From NCBI GenBank assembly GCA_004431415.1, contig QPMI01000378.1, positions 1-35,753 of the forward strand: DNA of 35,753 nucleotides. Reading direction: 5' to 3'. How positions within the stretch are numbered: the stretch's first letter is position 1; the number at the start of each line of letters is the position of its first letter. A program made the translations under genes and the position numbers. Below are positions 8,401-17,635 of the stretch, piece after piece. This DNA is from Cyanophora paradoxa. Lineage: Eukaryota > Glaucocystophyceae > Cyanophorales > Cyanophoraceae. The notes below the pieces were generated by a model. That model was given only the letters and a program-made list of their open reading frames with translations. It was not told the DNA's origin and searched no databases.

Positions 8401-11400
8401 GTACGCCTCCCGCTCCAGCCGCGAGTCCGGCGCCTGCCGCCGCCCGATCTCCTGGAGCAGCAGCTCCGCCATCAGCCGGTGGCACGTGCCCTCGTAGAGG
8501 AGCCCGACGCCGAGGAGGGCCGTCGCCTGCACGGCCCCGCTGACCTCCAGCTCCGGGTAGGAGGGCGGGTGCAGCGCCGGCACGTGCACGCAGAGCGCGC
8601 GCGAGGCGACCGCGTCCATCGTGCCCCGCCTGCGCCCTCTCAGCGGCGCCGGCGGCGGCGGCCGGCGGGGCGGGGCGCGCCTGGAGGCGGCGAGGCCGAG
8701 GAGGAGGCCCACGGTGGTCGCCTCGTGGCCGTGCTGCAGGTACCGGTAGAGGTCCGTCGGCGCCAGGCTCGCCAGGTGGCCCGCAGGCCCAGCCCGAGCA
8801 GCACGCCGCCGTGCGCCGCGCTCATCTGCTCAGGCCGGTTGTAGACGATCCAGGCGCGGGTGACGTCGGCGGGGGCGGCGGCGAGGCGCAGGCCGGCGGC
8901 CGCCCCGTTGTGGAAGTCGGGCCACTGCGGGCCGGCGTGAGGCGGGGCGGGGCGGGGCGGGGCGCGGGGCGGGCACGGTGAGGAAATCGGGGGGCAGGGC
9001 GGCGGCGTCGAGCTGGATGGTGGCGTCGTTGGGCGGCACGCGCCCCGCCAGCGAGAGCGGCGGCACGGGGAGCGCCTCGACGGCCCCCGCGGGGCCCGTC
9101 CCCAGCGTGTACGCCCCGCGCCCGACGGGGAGGGCGGTGGTGCGCTGGGCGAGGGTGAGGAGGGCGCGCTGCTGCAGGGCGACGTAGTCGTGGTCGTTCG
9201 CCTCGGGGGGGCGCGCGACGGGGAGGCGCCCCGGGCGGACGAGCGGAGGAGGCGGGAGACCTCGCGGAGGCGCAGGTCGGCCCCGAACCGGGCGGCGGCG
9301 CGGGGCGCCGAGGCCCCTCGCCGAGGCCGGCCGCGGCGGCGGCGGCGGTGACGACGAGCCCGAGGTCCGCCAGCTCCGTCCCGTCCGTGCTCGCCCGGGC
9401 CCGCCCCCGCCCCGCCCCCCGGCCCCCCGGCCCCGGCCCCGGCCCCGGCCCGGCACCGGCGACGGCGCCGGCGGCGGCGTCGCGCGCGGCCCGGCCGCCA
9501 TCGGCGCGCCCGGCGCGGCGGCTGCAGCGACGCCGGAAGCCCCGCCGCGGGAGCTGCCGGCGCCGGGGCGGCGGCCTGGGCGGCCCCGGGGCTGGACGCG
9601 GCCGGGCCCGGGCTCCGTGGCGGCGGGCTGGTCGGGGCGGCGGGCATCGGGGCAGCGATCTCGGCGGCGAGGTCGGGGCGGCCGACGAGGCGGTAGGCGG
9701 CGGCGGGCCAGTCGCCGGGCGGGGCGGGGCGGCAGGCGCGGAGGGCCTCGAGGAGCGGGAGGGCGACGGCGGGGCCAGGCGGGCGACGTCGCCGGGGCGC
9801 ATCCCCTCCGCCACCATCGCCAGCACCAGCCGCTCCGCGGGACGCCCCGCGCTGCACTCCACCTCGCACGCCTCCCCCGCCTCCGAGCCGGCCACCGCCG
9901 GCGCCCCAGCAGCGCGTACCGCACCGCCGAGCCCGGCGTGCCGGCGCCGCCGCCGCTCGCCGGCGTCGCCCACGCCTCGCTTGGCGTCCCCGCGCTCGAC
10001 GCCGTCAGCGACGAGCGTCGCGGCGGCCGCGGCGTGGCCCCCACGACCTGCACCGCCAACCCGGAGGGCCCGGCCGCGCCCGCGCCGGCGTCGCCAGGGC
10101 CCCGCCGTGGCCGCCGCGGAGCTCTCGAGGGCCGGCAGGGCCCCCGTCGGGCTGTACGTGAGGCTCACGAGGCTGGCGGCGGCGTGCGCGGCGGGCCGGG
10201 GCGCGCGGCCGGCGCGAGGCCGCCGTCGGCGGAGCCGTCGAGGGCGGTGTAGAAGCGGACGACGCGCCGCAGCGGCGCGCAGAAGCCGCAGCCGGCGAAG
10301 CGCGCCGGGACGGGGAAGGGGCGGGGGCGGCGCCGGGAGCGGGCGGAGGCGGCCGGCGAGCCAGGCGAGGATGTCGGGGGCGAGGCGGGGAAGTCGGCGG
10401 GGGACGGGCGGGGCGGCGCGCAGGGGCGGAGGCCCACGCGGGGCGGCGAAGTCGCCGGTGTAGCGCGCGTAGTAGTCGGCGTAGGCGGGGAGGCCGCCGC
10501 AGCCGCAAGCTGCGCCAGCAGCGCGGCGAGGCGCGGCACCCGCGGCCAGTCCGGCGTGCTCAGCTTCGCCCCTCCAGCGCGAGGTGCAGCGTCTGCACCA
10601 CCGCCGCCGCGTGCGGGCCCAGCAGCGCCGCCGCCGCCGCCCCCGCCGCCTCCTGCTCGCCAGCCGGCGGCGGGGAGGGCGGCCGCAGGGTCGCCAGCAC
10701 GGGCGAGGCGGCGAGTCGGCGGTGTGGGCCCGACCTGCGCGCCGTGTGAGGGGCGGCGGGGCGGGGCGGAGGGGCGGCGGGGGGCGAGGGCACCGGAGGA
10801 GGAACTCCCAGTCGGAGAGGCCGGCGAGGCCCTCCTCGGCCGCCCCCGCCCCCGCCCCCGCCCCGCCCTCCTTCCCCCTCTCCTTCCCCTCCTCGTCGGG
10901 GCGGGCGGGGCGGGGCGGCGAGCGGGAGGCGGGACGCCGGACGGTGCGGAAGGCCTCCTTGACGGTCCCGGGGGGCCGCCCGGGCGTCCTCCCCGCCCCC
11001 GCCCCGCGGCCCTCCTCGCCCGTCACAAGCCGCAGCAGGCCGGAGGAGAAGCTCTCCCACTCGGCCTCGGGCCCGCCGGGCGCGGCGGAGGCGGAGAGGG
11101 CGGCGAGGAGGGCGGCGTGGGCGTCGAGGGCGGCGGGCGGGGGCAAAGCGGCGAGCACGGCCTCCCAGCAGTCCCGCACCAGCTCCGAGGCCGGCCCGAA
11201 CGCCACGCTCACGCGCTCGCTCCCCCGGCCGCCCGCCGCGCCGTCAGCCGCGGCCCCACGGGGTCGGCGAGGGCGGCGAGGGGCGCGGCGCGGCAGCGCA
11301 GGAGGGCGCGGGCGCCGACGTGGATGCGGAGGCTCCCGTCAGCGTGCAGCACGGCGATGTCCAGCGCCGCCTCGCCGCCCCTGCCCCGCCCCGTCAGGCG

Positions 11401-13066
11401 CGGTGCGGTAGGGCGGGGCGGGCCGGCACCGGGGCCGCGGGGCGGGCGGGTGGAGGGGAGGGCGACGGCGGAGAGGACGGCGGGAGGGTGAAGGCGGGGC
11501 GGGCCCCGAGCGCCCCGCCCCGCCCTCCAGGCCTCCTCCTCGACCCCGGCGGCGGCCCCGGCGGGGCCGTCTCGACGGCGAAGGCGGCGAGGGTGCCGGG
11601 GGCGGGGCGGCCTCGGCGGGGAGGAGGAGGCAGAGGAGGGGCGAGGCGTCCCACTCGGTGGCGCGGAAGACGGCGGAGGCGGGCCGTGCGCGCCCGGCGA
11701 GGCGGCGAGGCGCTCGAGGAAGACCTCCGGCTCAATCTCCGCGAGCTCCGCGGGCCCCGCCTCCAGGCCCCGCGCCAGCGTCGCGCTCGCCTGCGGGGCG
11801 GCGGCGAGCTCGCCCGGCCCCGCCGGCGTCGCCTGCAGCGAGGGCGAGAGCGCCGGCGAGGCGAGGGCGTGCGAGGGGTGCCCCCGCGGCGGAGGTGCGC
11901 TTGCGGGCGGCGGCGAGGGCGGACTCGGGGGGCGGGAGGGAGCCGTCGGGCCCCGGGGCGGGCCGGCGTCGGGACGGCGGGCGCGGCGGAGGAGCCAGAC
12001 GGTGTGGGCGGCGGAGCGGGCGTCGAAGGAGACGAGGAGGGGAGGTCGGGAGGGCGCCCACGACGCGCATCCCGCGTCCCGCACGAACGCCGGGTCCAGC
12101 GCCGCCAGCCGCGCCGCCGCCGCCGCCCGCCGCTGCCCGCCCCGCCCCGCCCCGCCGGGGACGCCCCCTCGGGCGGGCCCATGAGCTCGTCGCCGTCCTT
12201 GCGGCGCTTCTTGCGGCGCGCCTCCGCCGTGCCCGACGAGGAGGTGGACGCCACGCTCGCCGCCGAGAAGCGCGGCTGCGCCACCGGCGTCGCGTCCAGC
12301 GGCGGCCGCCGCCCCGGCGCTGCCGAGGCCGACGCAGCGAGGGCCGCCTTGAGGTCACCGACGGGCCGCAGCTCCTCGAGTGGGTGGAGGAGGGAGAAGA
12401 GGGTGGGCGGGCACTCGCTGGGCGGCTTGCGGGCTTCCGCCGGCTCCACCGCCCGCTCCACCAGCAACCCCAGCGGCAGCGCCCACACCCGCGACGCCTT
12501 CCCCGGCAGGTGCACGCTGTGCGTCTCCCCTGCCGCCCCCAGCGTCGGCCGCCGCGCGCATCCCCGGCCCCGCACGGCGCACCCGTTGCGGTGTAGACCC
12601 GGATGTGGTCCTCAAGGAGGACGCAGAGGGAGCGGCGTGGATCGACGGGCGCGCTGCTGTCTGTGGGCGCGAAGAGGCACAGGACAACCTGCAGCACCGG
12701 CGTCGTCATCGCGAAGCTCTTGCGCACGTAGTTGCCCGCCGACCAAACGATCTGCGGACGAGTCACGGGATGCGCGGCCCTGCTACACGCGGAGCGCGCC
12801 TGGCGGCCCCGGACGTAAATCTCCTCATCGTGGTCGGGCTCGAGCGACGAGAGGCCGCCGAACAAGAAGTAGCTACCGCGCTGCCCGCGCATGGCCTCCC
12901 GCCGAGCACGATTGCTGTGAAGGCCTGGCATCGGCGCGACTTCCGGCTCATTGAGCGCGTCTGCAAGCTTCTCGGCATCGTCGCCGCTGCCATCCATGTA
13001 GACATCGCCGAACGGTTTGAAGTCACCATCCAAAAGTAAGGGCTCCCGCTCGCTGATCATGACCAT
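5472..13066 (-). CDS. APC1: Anaphase-promoting complex subunit 1 (APC1)
   Basis: APC1 is the large scaffold of the APC/C ubiquitin ligase, which drives exit from mitosis. Blocks matching APC1 run in order along the minus strand. The N-terminal domain has exons 13066-12800 and 12751-12583, with EEIYVRGRQ, IVWSAGNYVRKSF and CVLLEDHIRVYTATG, then SVHLPGKASRVWALPLGLLV. The middle has AALDIAVLHADGSLRIHV, VSVAFGPASELVRDCWEAVL and FGADLRLREVSRLL. The Rpn1-like PC-repeat part has LPVGRGAYTLGTG, WPDFHNGAAAGLRL, VQATALLGVGLLYEGTCHRL, AGLALGMVVLGRG, VHITSPGATLALGLMYL, YAVAGACLALGIRFAG, MAGSGNLDCLRLLRAL and TGDNRYHVQAARHLYALAAE. The C-terminal region has VIYVKQRAVHAPDV and FHAGLLFECAAREKREAL. There are probably more than 20 introns and I resolved only a few. 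The 3' end is uncertain: in-frame stops lie at 5472 or, in another frame, at 5315, where it would overlap the zinc-finger gene stop. This identification is firm. Confidence 0.9.
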
Positions 13067-13413
13067 CGCGGGGCGTGTGCGGCCCCGGCTCGTGCGGGTG
13101 CGCTACAACGCCAAACCGTGAGCGTCGGACGACAGACGGGCCTCAGCAGCTGCGCATATGCGTGCCTAAAGGCCTAGGCCTAGGCCTGCAGCTCCAAACT
13201 TTTTGAAACAGTGAACCGCTGCGGCGATTTTGAAAGTACTGCAGCTGCAGCTGCGCCGAAAACCATGTGCGCACGCGCTCGAGCTCTCTCTCACATATGC
13301 ATGCGAGTCTTGTTTTATTGTATTCAGCAGAACATGCAGCTGATGCCGGCGCAATTGCCGGTGTCGGCGCCATGCAATTGCAAGCGACCGCGGGCCGCCG
13401 CCGCGCGCGGCGC
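13067..13413. other. Gap between coiled-coil gene stop and APC1 start
   Basis: This 347-nt stretch separates two minus-strand genes in tandem, so it should hold the 3' end of the coiled-coil gene and the APC1 promoter. It contains a short tandem AGGCCT run at 13170-13190 and several PstI-like CTGCAG palindromes. A longer open frame (13143-14189) reads through it from the upstream gene. I prefer splicing to the stop at 13414, because that frame passes out of conserved sequence here. Confidence 0.4.
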
Positions 13414-14891
13414 TCAGAAAGCGAGGAGCTCGAACTCCTCCTCCGCAGCAACGAGCTGGTGGGGATCAGGCCAAGGGGCGCAGGGCGGGATCGGGGGGGC
13501 TGGGGGGGGACCTCGGCAGGGAGGGGATCGTCGGAGAGGTCGCATGCGGGGCCGGCCTCCTCGGCGAAGACGGCGAGGGTGAGGTCCGCCTCGTCGGCCT
13601 CCGCCTGCGGCTGCTCCTGCGCCCGCGCGCCCTCGAGCCCGCCGACGCGCGCGGTGACGGCGTTGAGCTGCTCCTGGAGCGCCCGCGCCGCCTCCTCCGT
13701 GTGCGCCTTGGCGGTGCTGACGGCGTCCTCGCGCGCCCAGCGCACGAGCTCGTCGAGCTTGATGGCCGACAGCATCTTCTGGATCTCCACCTCCCGCTGG
13801 TCCGTGTACTCCCGCGCCCGCTGCGCCGCACCCGACGCCTCCGACACCGCTGCACCCTTCGCCTCCTCCGCCGCCGCCTTTGCTTCCGCCGCCGCCGCGC
13901 CCGCCGCCTTGGCCTCCGCAGCGCCATTCGCGACCTCCGTACCCAGCGCCGCGATCTTCCCGTCCAGGCCTGCCGGCCCCGCCCGTCGGCGCCGCGTGCG
14001 CCGCGGGGTCCGGCGCGGGCGCACCGCCCAGGGAGGCGTCGACATGGCCGCGGAGCTCGGCCTTGGCGGCGGCGAGCTGCTCCTCCGCCGCGGCCTTCGC
14101 CTCCGCCTTCGCCGCCTCGACCGCCGCCGCCATCTCTGCGCGCCCCTCCTCACCGCCCCGCCCGCTGCGGCGCCGGTCGGCCCCCGCACCGCTCTTGGCG
14201 GCGTTGACGGAGTCGGTGAGGGCCTTGGTGATCTCGTTGAAGCGCGTGTCGAGCCCTGCCGCCCGATTGGGCCCCCGCGGGCGGCGGGCGCGGGCGGGGC
14301 GGACCGGCGACGCTCTGGTCGACGAGGGCGCGGAGCTCCTGCTTGGAGGCCTCCAGGGAGGCGGCCGACTGCGCGAGCTTCTCCTCCACGCCTGCCCGCG
14401 CCTCAGCCCAAACCGCACGGCCGGCTGCGGGGCCGGGAGCGCGCGCACCGCGGATGCCGGTCTGGAGGGCGGCGTCGAAGTCGGCCTTCACGCTCGCCTT
14501 GGCCGCCTCGAGCTCGTCGTGCGCCGCTGCCACCGCCCGCGTCACTTGCCCTGTCAGATCCGCCGTCGCCGCCCCCAGCGCCTCCTGCGCCCCTTTCGCA
14601 GCGCCCTCCGCCGCCGCCACTCCAGCCGCCTTCGCCTCCGCCACGCTAGCCGCAAGGTCTGCCGCGGAGTCGGCTGCGGGCGCGCGGGCGCTGGAGCCTT
14701 GGAGCTGCAAGCGACGCACCGCTCTTTGCGGCGTGGAGCTCAGCACTGGTCGCCGTGATCCGGGAGTCGACGTTACCAAGGTGCGTTCGAACGGCAGCGA
14801 GCTCTTGCGCGGTCATGGATGCCACATCGCTCCATGCCCCTGCCAGATTCGCGACGGCGGAGGTGCTGCGAGCAGGATCAAGCTGGATCAT
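13414..14891 (-). CDS. Alanine/glutamate-rich amphipathic coiled-coil protein
   Basis: Six exons keep frame: 14891-14720, 14673-14305, 14255-14190, 14135-14025, 13969-13512 and 13455-13414, giving 405 residues. The protein is almost wholly helical and amphipathic, with stretches such as VEAAKAEAKAAAEEQLAAAK and DLAASVAEAKAAG. Leucines and alanines recur at heptad or 11-residue spacing, and cysteine appears only near the C-terminus. It resembles apolipoprotein A/E-like or LEA-like repeats in composition, but composition alone cannot prove kinship. The first four introns (46-55 nt) are all phase 1, and each splits a G|GN codon at a GGTNCG site. The last (56 nt) is phase 0 and leads to a 14-codon final exon ending EEEFELLAF. 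I see no signal peptide or membrane segment. The function is unknown; a structural or lipid- or membrane-binding role is possible. Confidence 0.7.
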
Positions 14892-15601
14892 GCAGAGCGA
14901 AGACTGGCCGCACTCGCAGTGGTAGTCGAGCTCGAAATGGTGTAAGTCTGCATCTCGGACTGCTGAGACTGATCAACTGGCGCTGTGACAGCCGTCGGAC
15001 GTTAGGCTTCGAATACTGGCCCAGTGGCTCGGCGCGGCGAGCGGGCGTTCCACTTTAAGCATCCCCCGGGCCCTGCAGCTCATGCCGCGAGATGATGCGA
15101 CTGCAATATACCGAAATGCACACCTCCGTCCGACATCGTAGCGGTCTCCTGCGAGGAGCGCGTCCCGTCAGTGGCTAGCTAGAGGAGGACGCCCTGCAAT
15201 TTCCCGGCGTACTCGGGCTCGAAGGGATATCGATAACTGCCGCCGCCCTGGCCTCCGGTTCGCCTCCCCGCACGGCCCTTTTCCGCCTTCCACTGAAGGG
15301 GCCGCGCGCGGCTCTCCGATTCCGAAGTTCGATCCGCGATTCGGCCTCTAGGCGTTAGAGTGAGCTCAGCCGAAGGAGCGCTAGCTCGATGAGTAACTTA
15401 GTAACGCTTACGAATGGCACGGGCCCTCCCGGGCCCGTGACTGATCATGAGGCCCTGAGGCCTTCCAATAGCAAGCCCTCAGGCCCTCGGGCCTGAGGGC
15501 TGCAGCTGCCGCCGCCGCGGGCCGCATTCAACGATTCATGATTGGCATCTTCAAGGCTCGATGTGCAGGGTCAGCTCTAACTCCGGAGTTCGCAAGACGC
15601 G
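14892..15601. other. Gene-free spacer with one copy of a dispersed repeat
   Basis: This 710-nt spacer lies between two minus-strand genes. It is lower in GC than the surrounding genes and has no convincing reading frame. It should include the promoter of the coiled-coil gene and the 3' untranslated part of the phosphatase gene. The segment 15404-15530 is related to 31338-31445 (see separate entry). Confidence 0.5.
15404..15530. repeat. Dispersed repeat, copy A
   Basis: It begins CGCTTACGAATGGCACGGGC and ends with CTGAGGGCTGCAGCTGCC then CCGCCGCGGGC. Copy B at 31338-31445 matches it at both ends, with a shorter, more diverged middle. The middle of copy A has nested palindromes, such as GGGCCCTCCCGGGCCC and CTCAGGCCCTCGGGCCTGAG. 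Just upstream, copy A carries about 26 extra bases between two CGCT words that copy B lacks. Both copies sit in gene-free DNA. No open frame is present, so this could be a small non-autonomous element. Confidence 0.7.
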
Positions 15602-17426
15602 CTAAGGGGGCCGGCCGTCGGGCAGGTGGTGTGAGTGGACAGAGGGGATGGGGGCGGAGGAGGCGCGGCGGGGAGGGTTGGAGGCGTGGGGCTCGTTGGC
15701 GCCCTCGCGGCGCCGGGGCGGAGGCTCGGGGGCCTCGTTCTCGTCGTCGGGCGCCCGGCGGCCCCGCGGCGTCTCCGAGCCGTCCCTCTCCGAGGGGCTC
15801 GCGCTCGGCCCCCCCCGCTCGGGCCGCCGCTCCCCCTCGCCGGCCTCCACGTCGGCCGCGGGGCGCGAAGGCGAGCGCCCCCGCCCCCTCGGGTCGCGCG
15901 AGCGGTGGCCGGCGCCGGCGAGCGAGCCGTCGCCGTCGCCGCCGTCCGGGCGGGGGTAGAGCCGCGGGGCCCCGAAGCGGGCGCGGAGCTCCTGCGGGGG
16001 CGTGAGCGGGCGGCGCGAGGACGGCGCGGGGCTGGCGGTGCGCGCATCGAACAGGTAGGCGTGCTCCTCGTCGTCGTCGAGGGTCTCCCCGCGGGCCGCC
16101 TCGAAGCGCGCGCGGGCCTCGGGGAAGGGCAGGCCGCGGCGGGCGCACAGGTAGCTGATCACCATGAAGCCCGTACGGTTTACCCCGTGCGTGCAGTGCA
16201 CCGCCACCCACTCCCTGCCCCGCCCTCGTCGCGGGCCGGCGCGGGGGCGCCGGGGCGGGGCGGGGCTGCGGGGCGCACTCGGGCCGCTGGCTGCGGAAGC
16301 CGTCGACGAGGTCGGCGAAGCGGGCGACGAGGCGCTCGTCGGGGGCCACCCGCCCCGGGCACCGCAGCTTCTCGTACCGCAGCCCGTGCCGCTCCTGCGC
16401 CCGCCGCCCGTCGTAGTACCGGTACGTGTCTGCGCCCGCCCCTCAGGCCCCCGAAGGCCCGGGGCGGGCGGGGCGGGCGAGCCCGTCAGATCGATGAGGA
16501 GGCCGACTCTCCTGCCCAGGGCCCGCTGCGCCTCCAAGAAGCCCTCCAGCGGCAGGAACCTGTGCCCCGCCGTCGGCCGTCTAGCCCCGCCCCCGCACCC
16601 TTTCCTGCGCACTCGGACTCCCGCAGGCCCATCCTCCCTGCACAGCGCGACGTCAGATGCGCAAGGGGAGAGCCGCAGTGCGAAAAGAGCGCACGCAGGT
16701 TGGCGTCGTACTCCGGGGAGAGGGGGCACTTGAGGGGGATGATCTGGACGTCCGTGAGGGCCTCGTGCCACCGGCTGTACTTCTCCCTGCCGCCCCCTCG
16801 GCCCCCGCTTCGCGCCCCGCCACGCGGTCCCGCGGCGCGCACCAGTCTCTCGGCACCTTCTGGTCCCGCGGCGGCGGCTGCTGCTGCTGCTCCTGCTGCT
16901 CGCGGCGCTCGCGCGAGTACGCGTGGGCGCGGCGGTCCCCGTCAAGCCGCGGGGACGCGCTGTTGCGCCCCGAAGGCTCTCTGGAGGGCCAGCGCTGCTG
17001 GTAGGCATCGTGGGCGACCGGTGCGTAACGCGCTGGAGGAGGCGAGGCGGCCGGAGCCGGGAACTGGCGGCCGGAACCGGTGAGAGGCCGCGGGTGAGGT
17101 TCAAGGTTACTGACGTACGGATTGCAGGAGCGCGAGGAGCTGCAAGGATGTGGGGTCGACATTCCGCACGTCCATGTGCATCGGAGTCCGAAGCGCGGGC
17201 GCGTGCCAGGGAGCGGGTGGCGCTGGCGGCCCGGGCGCGCTCGGGCCAGCCCCGGCCCAGCCCGCCCAAGCCGGTTGCTGACTTTCCCAAACATCGTGGC
17301 CCCACTGCGAGCTCGAGCCTGCTCGAAAGGAAATCCGAGTTCAAACGCGAACGCGGAGCAGGGCGCAGCGCAGCGCGTACCGGAGCTGCCCTGCTGCGAG
17401 CCGTAAGGATGATATCGATTCGACAT
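15602..17426 (-). CDS. RNA 5'-triphosphatase / dual-specificity phosphatase, DUSP11 (PIR1)-like
   Basis: The active-site loop [12 protein letters not shown] is the HC-x5-R signature in the exact form used by metazoan-type mRNA capping triphosphatases and DUSP11. Upstream blocks also match: KVPRDW joined to [20 protein letters not shown] across a GT-AG intron, then [34 protein letters not shown] and [10 protein letters not shown]. No nucleotidyltransferase (KxDG) domain follows, so this is a stand-alone phosphatase removing the gamma, or beta and gamma, phosphate of RNA 5' ends, not a complete capping enzyme. The tail is rich in Arg, Ser, Pro and Glu. The N-terminal region has a glutamine-rich patch ([10 protein letters not shown]). 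The ATG at 17426 starts [12 protein letters not shown]; the in-frame codon further upstream is GTG. Introns near the N-terminus and in the middle are only partly resolved. Confidence 0.8.
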
Positions 17427-17635
17427 TGCCTGACTCACTCGACCCTCTCCACTCCACAGGTTTAGAGCTGCACCGGGCTGAAGGTATTCGGACTACAACA
17501 AGCGATTCGAGCTGCAGGGACTCTGCAGGGAACCGACAGAGCTGCAGCGGGACCCGAACAAGCGACAAGCATTGCCGTACCCCCTCCACATCGACTGCTG
17601 CGGTGCTGCGAGCGCTGCGGAACGCTGCGGAACGC
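17427..17635. promoter_or_regulatory. Shared upstream region of phosphatase and SPATA20-like genes
   Basis: About 209 nt separate two divergent start codons. The sequence is moderate in GC and has several CTGCAG-like words. No TATA box stands out. The regulatory role is inferred from the divergent arrangement. Confidence 0.4.

Noticed and set aside
13143-13413. Extension of the coiled-coil protein to a stop at 13143
   Set aside because: The extension is low-complexity and unlike the helical protein, while a GT-AG intron (13456-13511) gives a short helical end at 13414 in frame.
15602-17426. Complete mRNA capping enzyme
   Set aside because: Only the triphosphatase domain is present. No KxDG nucleotidyltransferase motif follows on the minus strand before 15602.
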